Part shown: piece by piece, positions 1 to 7,833 of the stretch
Numbering within the stretch: the stretch's first letter is position 1
Layout: each line of letters opens with the position of its first letter
NCBI RefSeq assembly: GCF_000271485.2
Contig: NZ_AKVN02000001.1
Location: forward strand, 376,001-440,000
Direction: 5' to 3'
DNA: 64,000 nt
Source of the DNA: Pelosinus fermentans DSM 17108
GTDB taxonomy: Bacteria; Bacillota; Negativicutes; DSM-13327
Made by a program: the position numbers and the translations under genes
The notes under the pieces: model-generated
Databases searched by the model: none
Seen by the model: only the letters and a program-made list of their open reading frames with translations
Told to the model about the DNA's origin: nothing

Positions 1-57
1 GCTTTCGAAACTGCAGTAGAAGACGAGAGTGCCATTAAAGTTGTTTTAAGGCCATAA
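1..57 (+). CDS. C-terminal end of a zinc-type alcohol/polyol dehydrogenase (partial)
   Basis: Frame 1 is open from the first base and ends with a TAA at 55-57, giving an 18-residue tail that finishes in KVVLRP. Tails of this form (AFE..., a short acidic stretch, then IKV-hydrophobic-P) close many zinc-dependent medium-chain dehydrogenases of the sorbitol, threonine or galactitol-phosphate type. Only the tail is present, so the family call is a guess from similarity to remembered C-termini. The sugar-acid type transporter starts 35 bases downstream on the same strand, so the two are probably co-transcribed and may form part of a sugar or sugar-acid utilisation operon that extends to the left. 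Confidence 0.45.
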   Translation, partial: AFETAVEDESAIKVVLRP

Positions 58-92
58 GTCATGCCAGACTATGCAATAAAGGAGAAATACGA

Positions 93-1403
93 ATGGAAAA
101 GCCAACTAAAACGCGGTATTGGGTATTGTTTATTGTATGTATACTTTATTTTATAACCTATGTGGATCGGGTTAATATTTCAGTAGCAGCTCCACTTATT
201 ATGAAAGAATTTAATATTAGCAAGGTTGAGCTTGGGGTTGTCTTTGCCGCCTTTTCCTGGGCGTATTCCATATTCCAAATCCCCGTTGGCATTCTGGGAG
301 ATAAATACGGCCCGCATAAAGTGTTAACCGTACTCGTTGTTTTGTGGGCGGCTGTGGATGTTATGACGGGTTTAGCCTGGAGTTTTACATCTTTAATTGT
401 TATCCGTTTTTTATTTGGAATATGCGAATCTGGTGCATTTCCTACGGCCACTCGGGCTTTTTCTCATTGGATTCCTGCAACAGAACGTGGCTTTGTACAA
501 GGCTTAACTCATGCCTGTTCACGGCTTGGCGGGGCGATTACTCCTATTCTTATGGTAGGGATTATGAGCCAATTTGGCTGGCGTCCAGCCTTTTATTTCG
601 GGGGCGCTATTGCTCTGGCTTGGGCCATTATTTGGTTCATTTGGTATCGGAATAAACCAGAAGAATTGCAAGCTAAGTGGGGCGGCATTAATCAGGCAGA
701 AATCGATCTGATTTATCAAGGACAAGTTAAGAAAAAAGTGACTCAAAAATTACCCTTCCGTACACTCATTAAGAGCAAAAATCTTTGGTGCCTGTGCTTA
801 GCATATATTTGCTATAATTATACACTATGGATTTTCTTAACTTGGCTTCCCACTTACTTGGTGGACGCTCGCGGTTTCGCTATTATGACAATGGGCATAT
901 TTGCAAGCTTGCCGCTTTTTGCTGGTACCATTGGTGATACGTTAGGGGGCTGGCTATCGGATAAGATTTGGAAACATACTAAAAATGGTAAAATTGCTCG
1001 CCGTGGTGTGGCTATGGCTGGTTTTCTCATTGCAGCCTTTTGTATGATTCCGGGAGCCATGACGGAATCTCAATATCTCTCCGTATTTTTGCTCGCTTGT
1101 GCATTGTTTGGTCTTGAGATGACTGTGGGAGTATTTTGGGCAACCTGTCTTGATATTGGACATGATTATGCAGGTACTGTATCAGCAACAATGAATTCTA
1201 TCGGGGCAATAGGATCAGCAATGACTCCGTTAATCTTTGGCTTTATTGTACAACGTACTGGATCTTGGGTATATCCCTTTATACTTGCTAGCGGGATTCT
1301 TATCATTGGGACGATTCTTTGGACTAAGATCAATCCGGAATTGTCTCTTGTTGAGGAACTTGGACTATTAGATTCAACAGACATCAGTAAAAAGGAAGTA
1401 TAA
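93..1403 (+). CDS. MFS transporter, ACS (hexuronate/glucarate-type) family
   Basis: A 436-residue polytopic membrane protein of the major facilitator superfamily. The N-terminus carries the pattern of the anion:cation symporter family: YVDRVNIS in the first helix region (about residues 23-30) and the loop-2/3 signature GDKYGPHKVL (about 68-77). About twelve hydrophobic helices are separated by a longer, charged central loop near residues 190-225, as usual for this fold. The family imports hexuronates, glucarate/galactarate, galactonate and similar organic anions with protons; the exact substrate cannot be read from sequence. The start is ATG with AAAGGAG upstream. It follows a dehydrogenase tail closely and is closed by a hairpin terminator, which suggests it is the last gene of a sugar-acid operon. 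Confidence 0.85.
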   Translation: MEKPTKTRYWVLFIVCILYFITYVDRVNISVAAPLIMKEFNISKVELGVVFAAFSWAYSIFQIPVGILGDKYGPHKVLTVLVVLWAAVDVMTGLAWSFTSLIVIRFLFGICESGAFPTATRAFSHWIPATERGFVQGLTHACSRLGGAITPILMVGIMSQFGWRPAFYFGGAIALAWAIIWFIWYRNKPEELQAKWGGINQAEIDLIYQGQVKKKVTQKLPFRTLIKSKNLWCLCLAYICYNYTLWIFLTWLPTYLVDARGFAIMTMGIFASLPLFAGTIGDTLGGWLSDKIWKHTKNGKIARRGVAMAGFLIAAFCMIPGAMTESQYLSVFLLACALFGLEMTVGVFWATCLDIGHDYAGTVSATMNSIGAIGSAMTPLIFGFIVQRTGSWVYPFILASGILIIGTILWTKINPELSLVEELGLLDSTDISKKEV

Positions 1404-1451
1404 ATCCAAGTTCTTCTTTTTCTTACCCAGCTAGGTGATCACGACTAGTAT

Positions 1452-1479
1452 AATCCCGGCAGCTTTGACTGCCGGGATT
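1452..1479 (+). terminator. Hairpin terminator after the MFS gene
   Basis: A perfect 11-bp inverted repeat (AATCCCGGCAG / CTGCCGGGATT) surrounds a 6-base loop. The T-run after it is weak, so termination may be partial. Confidence 0.7.
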
Positions 1480-1568
1480 ATTTGCAGTACATGCAGGGCT
1501 TTTAAGAGGCTTGGCAGAAAGATATAAACATATAGTGGAAAACTAATGCTAGGAGGAGAAAAATAATA

Positions 1569-1904
1569 ATGGATAATAGGCAACCCATTGCTATCCTAAA
1601 TGGTGCTATTATTACAGCAGATGGAGAATATTCCTGCCGAACAATCAGCTTGGAAGAGTGCAAAAAATTGATTCAGTCTGCACCTGAAATTATTTCTGCA
1701 GTAGGGCATAAGGCAACGGCAGAAATAATTACCGACCTTTTAGATAGAGAAGTCGCTTTGAATCGAATTAACTTTCACCAAGAAGCGGGGCAGCAGGCAC
1801 TGGTGTTCAAGCTCAACAGGCGGCCACCTGAGGGAATCATCCTCTCTCGTGATGAAATTGAAGCATTCGGATACCAGTTCCAGTTACTATCCAGGCATTC
1901 GTAA
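1569..1904 (+). CDS. DUF1874 protein, Crn2/AcrIII-1-type ring nuclease homologue
   Basis: A 111-residue protein of the DUF1874 (STIV B116) family. Characterised members, the viral anti-CRISPR AcrIII-1 and the cellular Crn2, cleave cyclic tetra-adenylate and so switch off type III CRISPR effectors. The sequence shows the family core: N-terminal AILNGAIITADGEY, then SAVGHKATAEI with His47, then NRI with Arg66, then LNRRPPEG with Arg85 and Glu88. From memory, His47, Arg66, Arg85 and Glu88 carry the same numbers in SIRV1 gp29 and include the catalytic histidine. The length matches the family (about 110). The start is an ATG behind CTAGGAGGAG. No CRISPR array or cas gene is visible in this window, so it is either a stand-alone immune regulator, a phage-derived anti-CRISPR, or a member with another cyclic-nucleotide role. 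The family call is firm; activity is inferred. Confidence 0.85.
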   Translation: MDNRQPIAILNGAIITADGEYSCRTISLEECKKLIQSAPEIISAVGHKATAEIITDLLDREVALNRINFHQEAGQQALVFKLNRRPPEGIILSRDEIEAFGYQFQLLSRHS

Positions 1905-2022
1905 CAGACCAAAAACAGCTCTTTTGATTGCCTACATAGATACTTTCACTTTTTGTTGCTATAAATCAAATGAAATTTAAATTCTTTTATTCGATGATAT
2001 GTTATATCGAATATAGGAGGCG

Positions 2023-2190
2023 TTGGTTATTTCTGATATAAATTTAAAAGAGCTGCAGGAAGAAATAGAACGGATGCGTTTAAATTTGATTCATATTGTT
2101 GCTAAGAAAGGACCCGTATCAACGGAGGCAATAAAGATAAGCAGAGATTTAGATAATAAAATAAAAGATTATTATCAATATAAGAGATAG
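2023..2190 (+). CDS. Spo0E-family aspartyl-phosphate phosphatase
   Basis: A 55-residue helical protein with the Spo0E family arrangement: helix 1 (LKELQEEIERMRLNLI), a short turn (about residues 28-36), then a second helix carrying the SxxLD signature as SRDLD (about residues 41-45) followed by NKIKDYY. Spo0E-like proteins dephosphorylate Spo0A~P and delay sporulation. The reading frame can only open after a TAG at 2014-2016. TTG at 2023 lies just 2 bases after AGGAGG, which is too close, so an ATT at 2029 (8-base spacing) or another non-standard start is possible. It stands alone between the ring nuclease homologue and the MBL-fold gene. Its presence supports an endospore-forming host. Confidence 0.75.
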   Translation: MVISDINLKELQEEIERMRLNLIHIVAKKGPVSTEAIKISRDLDNKIKDYYQYKR

Positions 2191-2357
2191 TTCTACTAGT
2201 AGATTTTATTTGACGTTATGAGCTAGCCTGTATGTTTCATCTGTCTTCATATTGGGAAAAAATGGTTGGGCCATCTCAAAATTTTTTGGACAAGCTATAA
2301 GTGGATTCTGCCTAATGGAGGTATTGTGACGGAAAAATTTTGGAGGATGCTTTGCAG

Positions 2358-3056
2358 ATGATTAACTTTATTGGTATCGGGAGTGCTTTTAATACTCAAT
2401 TAGGAAATACAAGCGCTTTTATAAAGAAAAAGGATAGTCTATTGCTTATTGACAGCGGTGGGACAGTTTTTCACAGGCTTCGAGAATTAAATATACTTGA
2501 AGAAATAAAAAAGATATACATTATTATTACTCATACCCACCCTGACCATGTAGGAAGTCTTGGGGAAGTAATTTTTTATTCCTATTACATTCTAGAGCAT
2601 AAGCCAACTGTATTTTTTCCCAATGGGGAACTCATGAAGAGCTTCCTGACGAGTATTGGAGTCAGTCAGGAAATGTATTTGCTGGAAAGTAGCAGCAAAG
2701 TGGGGTTCGCAGATGAAAACTTGGGAGAGATAAGTGTTGAATTTTTGCCAGTCTCACATGTAAAAACTATTCCGGCATATGGCTTTGTTATGAGACAAAT
2801 AGAAGGTGTGTTTTACTATAGCGGAGATTCAAATCATATAGAGGATGAAATTATTACTAGACTTAAGAATGGGGAGCTCGATCGGATCTATCAAGATACC
2901 TGTGGACTTGATTATGAGGGTAACAGCCATATGTCATTAAGAAAGTTGAAAGAGACAATTCACTCAGACTTACGGAATCAGGTTTACTGTATGCATTTAG
3001 ATCAACATATTGACCCAAAAGAGATCGTGCATCAAGGTTTTCATGTTGTGAAGTAA
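2358..3056 (+). CDS. MBL-fold metallo-hydrolase
   Basis: A 232-residue protein of the metallo-beta-lactamase superfamily. The metal-binding signature HTHPDH is seen in THTHPDHVGSLGE (about residues 60-72 from this start), with a later SGDSNH (about 156-161) and a C-terminal MHLDQH (about 213-218) that would supply the other metal ligands. The N-terminal GIGSAFNTQLGNTSAF resembles the RNase Z/arylsulfatase/phosphodiesterase branch, whose members cleave phosphodiesters. I chose ATG 2358, 11 bases after GGAGG, over an in-frame TTG at 2340. The gene stands alone and ends in a terminator shared with the convergent gene on the other strand. Substrate unknown. Confidence 0.75.
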   Translation: MINFIGIGSAFNTQLGNTSAFIKKKDSLLLIDSGGTVFHRLRELNILEEIKKIYIIITHTHPDHVGSLGEVIFYSYYILEHKPTVFFPNGELMKSFLTSIGVSQEMYLLESSSKVGFADENLGEISVEFLPVSHVKTIPAYGFVMRQIEGVFYYSGDSNHIEDEIITRLKNGELDRIYQDTCGLDYEGNSHMSLRKLKETIHSDLRNQVYCMHLDQHIDPKEIVHQGFHVVK

Positions 3057-3062
3057 TCTTGG

Positions 3063-3100
3063 AAAATCCTGCAAAGCTTAAATAGAATTTGCAGGATTTT
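3063..3100. terminator. Bidirectional terminator between convergent genes
   Basis: An inverted repeat AAAATCCTGCAAA / TTTGCAGGATTTT with a 12-base loop. A-rich and T-rich flanks allow use from both strands. Confidence 0.75.
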
Positions 3101-3187
3101 GTACTTTAGCCTACAAATGAACAATAAGCAGCAATTCTGAGTACGTTGGAGGAAGAAGTAGATTCTTTGTCCTATTTTTGCATACCA

Positions 3188-3820
3188 TCATCTTGTTAGT
3201 CGTAATAGATAAAAGTAGATTAAATAAATAACCGTAAGGCACGTAACATAGGGGGCAAGTTGCTGCACAATTGTTTTTTTTTGCCCTTTCAAAATTCTGG
3301 TGTACCAATTGTCCCAATCACTGCCTGTAGTTTTGCAGCTATCTGGCTTTATTGAAGACAGCCATTTATATAAATCAGGGTTAGACTCAGTAATCCAAAA
3401 ACCCTCGCTTTCTAAAGCTATTTGGCGAAAGATGTCTTCCAAAGGTTTACCGATTGCATTATATGTTGTTCCATTAAACACTGCCATACTTGCTCCTAAT
3501 GAAATATGTCCGTCTTTTGCCAATTGAGTTAAAACATTCATGAGTTCTTGTCCAGAGGCAAAGCCATTTACTTCAAAAATAATCCTTTGCCTATCCCCTA
3601 TTTTAACCATACGTTGAACTTCATCTAAGGGGAATCCTTGCTCCCAATTCCATGAGTACGTTATCGCTCTGGAACCTATTTCATTGACCTGTGTTTTGCC
3701 CCATTCCGTCAAAATAACCAGAATCGTCTCATCCTCAAAAACATGTTGAATGAGATGATTGATCAGAGACGTTTTCCCCGAACCAAGAAATCCCTGAACG
3801 ATGTCAACCACTTTCAGCAT
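3188..3820 (-). CDS. COG0523-like P-loop protein lacking the CxCC motif
   Basis: A 210-residue protein with a CobW/UreG-like P-loop (GFLGSGKTS, residues 10-18) and the general architecture of the N-terminal GTPase domain of COG0523 metallochaperones. The zinc-binding CxCC motif of the upstream partner is absent; the corresponding region reads SWNWEQG (about residues 55-61). The C-terminal CobW_C domain is missing and the protein ends in a hydrophobic stretch rich in Tyr and Leu (about residues 188-206) that could insert in a membrane. It overlaps the upstream COG0523 gene by 17 bases and is surely co-translated. It may be a regulatory or structural partner of that chaperone. Function is inferred from pairing. 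Confidence 0.7.
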   Translation of the reverse strand: MLKVVDIVQGFLGSGKTSLINHLIQHVFEDETILVILTEWGKTQVNEIGSRAITYSWNWEQGFPLDEVQRMVKIGDRQRIIFEVNGFASGQELMNVLTQLAKDGHISLGASMAVFNGTTYNAIGKPLEDIFRQIALESEGFWITESNPDLYKWLSSIKPDSCKTTGSDWDNWYTRILKGQKKTIVQQLAPYVTCLTVIYLIYFYLLRLTR

Positions 3821-4796
3821 TATGTCCCTCTAATGTTTTTAATAACTGCTCTGAAAGTAAATTTTGACCAATAAATACAGCCTGGCCAATGGTATGTGGT
3901 TTTGCCGACTTATATTCCCATCTGCCATTAACATATTCAAAATGAAACCAACTTTTTTCCCCCGCAACGAGCCCTTTGGCTCGCACAATCTGACCGTATT
4001 GTCCTGTGCTTATATGGTCTAACATTTTCTTTAATATTGAAACAGAAAATACGCGAGAACCTTTCCAGGAAACATTCTGAAAAGTTTCTGCTCCCGAATG
4101 TCTCTTCACATGATTTAGAGCTTGTGGTTGTTTTGCGCCTGAGGAAAATCTTTTCCTTATATTGCTGGCAGGTTCACTAGCAATTTGGTTTTCATATAAC
4201 GGATCTTTTGCTAAAATCTGCTGAATCGATAACTGATTCCAAGGAGTCGTTGTAATCCTCGCTGAAGCATTATACCGACGAATCATTTTTACGACTTCTT
4301 CAATTTCCTGGGGTGAAACGTCTTGGGTTTTGCTGCAGACAATTGTTTGTGCATAAGCAATTTGATCTTTATAAAATTCGCCGAAATTTACTAAAAAAGA
4401 ATGGGCATGATGGACATCAACTACTGTTATAACGTGATCAAGGCTTATAACATCATGAAAACAAGGCTGCTTCACAATCTGAAGCACCTCAGATAACTTT
4501 CCTATCCCCGTCGGCTCGATTAAAATTCTTTCCGGTTTTATTTCAGAAATTGCTTGCTGTAACACATTTGTAAATTCACCCTTTAACGAACAGCAGATAC
4601 ACCCTGAATAGATTTCTTCAATTTTGGCGTTGCTTACTGATAGCAGTGTGCCGTCAATCCCAGCTTTACCATATTCATTTTCTAAGATGAATAGTTTCTC
4701 ATTTGTAGTACGCTCCTTTAGCAGCTTTAATAACAATGTTGTCTTGCCAGCTCCTAAAAATCCCGATACAATATCCAACGGTACCTTATGTGCCAT
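3804..4796 (-). CDS. COG0523 (CobW/P47K) GTP-binding metallochaperone
   Basis: A 330-residue protein with Walker A GFLGAGKTT (residues 12-20), the COG0523 metal-binding motif CICC (residues 66-69), a Walker B/ILIEPTG region (about residues 92-98) and a C-terminal CobW_C-type domain (about residues 238-325, containing FSVSILKK and GRWEY). Family members use GTP hydrolysis to deliver zinc, cobalt or other metals to client enzymes, often under metal limitation. ATG 4796 has AAGGAGGT at 8-base spacing. The promoter region holds a 21-bp perfect palindrome (4811-4864), which suggests repression by a metal-sensing regulator. The second gene of the operon is a shortened relative without CxCC. Confidence 0.85.
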   Translation of the reverse strand: MAHKVPLDIVSGFLGAGKTTLLLKLLKERTTNEKLFILENEYGKAGIDGTLLSVSNAKIEEIYSGCICCSLKGEFTNVLQQAISEIKPERILIEPTGIGKLSEVLQIVKQPCFHDVISLDHVITVVDVHHAHSFLVNFGEFYKDQIAYAQTIVCSKTQDVSPQEIEEVVKMIRRYNASARITTTPWNQLSIQQILAKDPLYENQIASEPASNIRKRFSSGAKQPQALNHVKRHSGAETFQNVSWKGSRVFSVSILKKMLDHISTGQYGQIVRAKGLVAGEKSWFHFEYVNGRWEYKSAKPHTIGQAVFIGQNLLSEQLLKTLEGHNAESG

Positions 4797-4810
4797 GGTG
4801 ACCTCCTTAT

Positions 4811-4864
4811 GTTATATGAATAATATTAAATATGAATAATCTTATTTAATATTATTCATATAAC
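4811..4864. promoter_or_regulatory. Long perfect palindrome in the COG0523 operon leader
   Basis: Two 21-base arms (4811-4831 and 4844-4864) are exactly complementary around a 12-base AT-rich loop. The unit TATGAATAAT occurs twice in direct orientation (4815, 4831) and once inverted. It sits directly upstream of the ribosome site of the metallochaperone gene, where an operator would be expected. The ATATGAATAAT...ATTATTCATAT layout recalls ArsR/SmtB-type metal repressor sites; that family link is inference. Confidence 0.6.
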
Positions 4865-4907
4865 AGGCTGCGTATTCCTTCAAATTAATATAGCTTCAGG
4901 ATAAAAT

Positions 4908-4941
4908 AAGCGGACTCTCGTATTTTTACGAAAGTCCGCTT
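4908..4941 (-). terminator. Rho-independent terminator reading leftward
   Basis: Arms AAGCGGACT (4908-4916) and AGTCCGCTT (4933-4941) plus an inner TCGT/ACGA extension are followed on the minus strand by ATTTTATCC. A second hairpin (GCTGCTGA / TCAGCAGC, 4942-4963) precedes it. Together they close the small minus-strand frame at 4964-5029 and sit upstream of the metallochaperone operon. Confidence 0.6.
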
Positions 4942-4963
4942 GCTGCTGAGTCAGATCAGCAGC

Positions 4964-5029
4964 CTATTGGCGAATCTGCTCCAAAGAAGGAAACCATGAG
5001 AGGATTGATTTACTCACGATAGCTCTCAT
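4964..5029 (-). CDS. Possible 21-residue peptide with a strong ribosome site
   Basis: On the minus strand ATAAGGAGG lies 7 bases before an ATG that opens a 21-codon frame ending in LEQIRQ. Two hairpins, the second a terminator, follow at once. The frame could be a leader peptide of an attenuator upstream of the COG0523 operon, or a very small free protein. It matches no family I recognise and contains no run of one regulatory amino acid. Confidence rests only on the ribosome site and the layout. Confidence 0.35.
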   Translation of the reverse strand: MRAIVSKSILSWFPSLEQIRQ

Positions 5030-5171
5030 GAATTTGCCTCCTTATCGATAAAAGCATTCCATCAACTACTTCTTCTATTACTACAAAAATCCTTCCCTGC
5101 TCAAAGAGTGAAAGAAGCTTCGGTATGTAGTCTATAAGAGAACCTTCTTAATGGCGCTCTTCATGTTCCAT
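5010..5171 (-). pseudogene. Interrupted short frame upstream of the small peptide
   Basis: A minus-strand frame begins MEHEERH at 5171, meets TAA at 5148-5150, then stays open for 45 residues (LIDYIPKLLSLFEQ ... IHESYRE) to a TAA at 5010-5012. The amino-acid mix looks protein-like, so this may be a gene disabled by one stop codon; its end overlaps the next small frame. The rest of 5172-5348 shows no gene. Confidence 0.3.
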
Positions 5172-5348
5172 ACAAAAAATGCGGTAGGATAGAATGGCAA
5201 AATCGCTTTAGGGATATTCTATAAATAATCGGTTTCAAAAAAAAGATTTTTGAACATGACGAGGTGTGACTCGATACAATGACTTAAAACCGGCTATGGT
5301 TTAAAATGAGAAAAATTCCAAAGTTTAATGCAGTGAAGGCGGGTTCTT

Positions 5349-6560
5349 ATGAGTCGAGAAAAAAGATTGAAAATAAAAAAGGTTGGCGTAGAACATTTAG
5401 AGCAATATAATCAACTGCTGCGGTATGTTTTTCAGGTGACTGATAATGATTTACACAGGATAGGCTGGAAAGAAAGAGATATAATCCTTGCTAAATCTCC
5501 GGTGCTGGAACAAGCGGATGTTCTTGGATGGTTTGATGGAGAAAAACTGGTGTCTCAGGTGGCTGTCTATCCTTTTCAAGTGAGAATTTTCAATGCGATT
5601 TATGATATGGGAGGGCTTACGGGGGTTGGAACCTTTCCCGAATACTCCAATCAGGGCTTGATGCATAAGCTGCTCCGCCAGGCACTGGCAAATATGCGGG
5701 ATAAGAAACAGTCGATTTCTTACTTGTACCCTTATTCGATCCCTTACTACCGCCGCAAGGGGTGGGAAATTATTTCAGATAAAATAACATTTGAAGTCAA
5801 GGATTATCAATTGCCAAAAAATAAACAAGTGTTCGGAGAGGTTGAACGCATTGATATTGAAAATAATGACTTAAAGGCAGTTTATGAACGTTTTGCCTAT
5901 CAAAGCCATGGAGCGATGCTGCGCAACGAGTTAGCCTGGGATGAATATTGGCGGTGGGATACGGATGATCTGACAGCCGCAATTTATTACAATGAAAACA
6001 GGCAGCCTGATGGGTATGTGCTTTACTGGATTTCAGATGAAGTGTTTCACATTAAAGATATGATATTCATTAATGAAGAAGCCCGCAGCGGACTGTGGAA
6101 TTTTATCAGCGCTCACTTTTCTATGATTTCAAAGGTTGTAGGCAATATTTATACGGATGAACCGTTAGCTTTTCTACTGGAAGATGGGGATATCAAAGAA
6201 ACGATTTCCCCTTATTACATGGCTCGAATTGTAGATTTGGAGCAGTTTATTACGCAATATCCCTTTAAGCCTAATACTGAGAAACGTGTATGGACGTTTA
6301 CCCTTGACGATCCCCTGCTGCCGTGGAATCAAGGAACCTTTACCATATGTATTCATCCTAATGGAAAAGGTGAGGTGGCGCGGGTGGGAGAGCGCAGCAA
6401 ATCCCGGATCGATATCCAAACCATGACAACCATGTTGCTCAGTTATAAAAGTCCCAGCTATCTTCATAAGATAGGCCGCCTTTCCTGCAGCTTGGAAACC
6501 GTTAAGATGCTGGAAGATGCGATTTCTCAGCAAACGCTTTATTTTTCAGATTACTTTTAG
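5349..6560 (+). CDS. Eis-like GNAT acetyltransferase
   Basis: A 403-residue protein organised like the Eis/COG4552 family: an N-terminal GNAT domain (about residues 1-150), a second GNAT-like half (about 160-290) and a C-terminal SCP2-like sterol-carrier fold (about 300-400). The acetyl-CoA loop region reads VGTFPEYSNQGLMHKLL (about residues 94-110), close to the V-x-P-x-x-R/Q-x-x-G/A pattern, and the end of the first domain has the family hallmark PYSIPYYRRKGWE (about 128-140). Characterised relatives acetylate aminoglycosides or protein lysines; others are unassigned. ATG 5349 follows a GAAGGCGGG element. No operon partner is evident. Family firm, substrate unknown. Confidence 0.8.
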   Translation: MSREKRLKIKKVGVEHLEQYNQLLRYVFQVTDNDLHRIGWKERDIILAKSPVLEQADVLGWFDGEKLVSQVAVYPFQVRIFNAIYDMGGLTGVGTFPEYSNQGLMHKLLRQALANMRDKKQSISYLYPYSIPYYRRKGWEIISDKITFEVKDYQLPKNKQVFGEVERIDIENNDLKAVYERFAYQSHGAMLRNELAWDEYWRWDTDDLTAAIYYNENRQPDGYVLYWISDEVFHIKDMIFINEEARSGLWNFISAHFSMISKVVGNIYTDEPLAFLLEDGDIKETISPYYMARIVDLEQFITQYPFKPNTEKRVWTFTLDDPLLPWNQGTFTICIHPNGKGEVARVGERSKSRIDIQTMTTMLLSYKSPSYLHKIGRLSCSLETVKMLEDAISQQTLYFSDYF

Positions 6561-6602
6561 CAGCCTTATGCTTAAAGATGGCAGAAAGTATTTATTTTGT
6601 AC

Positions 6603-6770
6603 TTGACAATAATAATAAACATATGGCATGATTAAGTTCATAATTAATTTTGATTAGCAGGGGAAAAAACAGCTAATCATTAAATTAATGAACATAGGAT
6701 GATTTAATCTAAGCTGGTCATAATAAATGAAGGCTAAAGATGCGTACTCATGCGCTTCTTTAGCCTTTTT
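6603..6770 (+). promoter_or_regulatory. Promoter, structured leader and terminator before the ABC importer
   Basis: TTGACA at 6603-6608 and CATGAT at 6627-6632 (18-base gap) form a likely promoter. The leader then holds a long, nearly perfect hairpin (arms 6636-6658 and 6672-6693), the sequence AAGCTGGTCA (6711-6720) with TGAAGGC (6728-6734), and a terminator hairpin (AAGGCTAAAGA 6730-6740 / TCTTTAGCCTT 6757-6767) followed by T residues. The layout is that of a riboswitch or attenuator controlling the downstream importer. A similar AAGCTGATCA...TGAAGGC stretch precedes the paralogous binding protein near 24.7 kb. I do not recognise a named riboswitch class. Confidence 0.55.
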
Positions 6771-6803
6771 TGATTTGCCTTAGAAAAAGAAAGGAATGAG
6801 GAA

Positions 6804-7805
6804 ATGATTGTTAAAAAAGTTAAAGCACTAATTTTACTAGTTACTATGATGGTGGTTGCAGTAGTGGCAGCAGGTTGCGGCAGTAGTAATACGACACAGC
6901 CGTCAGTGGCAAATTCTGCCAAAGAGGTGGTAGAATTCAAGTATCCAGAACTTGTTTATTTTGATTATATCTATTTAGCAGATGAATTAGGATATTTCAA
7001 AGACGCTAACGTTCGGCCTAAGTTTGTAGGAAAAATGGGCGCTGGACAAGTAATCCCTTCACTGGTAAATGGTTCAATTGATGTTGCCACCAGGCATACC
7101 CCCGTTGTTATTGCGGCCATTGCCAGCGGTGCAGACATTAAGATTTTTACCTCTGGCAGCAGCTCCACCAAACAGTGGCCTCATATGAAATACTTTGTTC
7201 GTGCGGACTCTGATATTAAATCAATCAAAGACTTTAACGGGAAAACCATTGGCCTTAACAGTTTTGGGGCCTGCGCCGAATATGTAACGAAAAAGTATCT
7301 GCAAGAAAATGGCGGCGATCCCAGCAGTATTAATTTCAAAACAGCACCGGATGACCAGCATGAAATGGCATTGGCAGAAGGACACACAGATATTGCTATT
7401 ATTCATCCGCCTGCTTCAGGACGTGCCAGCAATGATCCTAAATTTAAAATGTTATTCAGCGATTATGATATTGACCAAGGCCTCAGCGGTATGTGCCCTT
7501 ATTCCGTGAATGGTAAATTCCTGAAAGAACATCCCGAAGCAGTAAAGGAATTAACGGAAATTCTAATTAAAACGGCTAAATGGAGTAATGCACATCCTCA
7601 GGAAGCAAAAGATATTATGGCTAAGCGCTTTAATATGAAAGCGGATCAAGTGGAACTTTATAATTTTTCAGAAGATCAGCTGGTACCAGAAGCAGGAGTG
7701 CAATATTGGATTGACAGATTGGTTGAAGTCAATAAGCTGACACCGGGTCAGGTTAAACTAGAACAAATTTATACCAATGAGTACAATCCTAACTATAAAA
7801 AATAA
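6804..7805 (+). CDS. ABC importer substrate-binding lipoprotein (SsuA/TauA/NMT1-like)
   Basis: A 333-residue lipoprotein with a signal peptide ending in the lipobox VAAGC (Cys25). The mature part has the NMT1/nitrate-sulfonate-taurine binding fold: a first strand region LVYFDYIYLADELGYF (about residues 51-66), GQVIPSLVNGSIDVA (about 81-95) and the hinge region FNGKTIGLNSFGACAEY. It would capture a small organic solute outside the cytoplasmic membrane and deliver it to the permease. The ATPase and permease genes follow in order, completing an importer. The substrate cannot be assigned; aliphatic sulfonates, taurine, thiamine precursors and related compounds are all carried by this family. A paralogue lies at 24739-25777. 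Confidence 0.85.
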   Translation: MIVKKVKALILLVTMMVVAVVAAGCGSSNTTQPSVANSAKEVVEFKYPELVYFDYIYLADELGYFKDANVRPKFVGKMGAGQVIPSLVNGSIDVATRHTPVVIAAIASGADIKIFTSGSSSTKQWPHMKYFVRADSDIKSIKDFNGKTIGLNSFGACAEYVTKKYLQENGGDPSSINFKTAPDDQHEMALAEGHTDIAIIHPPASGRASNDPKFKMLFSDYDIDQGLSGMCPYSVNGKFLKEHPEAVKELTEILIKTAKWSNAHPQEAKDIMAKRFNMKADQVELYNFSEDQLVPEAGVQYWIDRLVEVNKLTPGQVKLEQIYTNEYNPNYKK

Positions 7806-7833
7806 ATTACAGTAGAAAGGTGAGAAGTCTACC

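Noticed and set aside
6603-6770. TPP, ykkC/guanidine or SAM riboswitch before the SsuA-like gene
   Set aside because: None of the conserved core sequences of these classes could be found; only hairpins and a terminator are seen.
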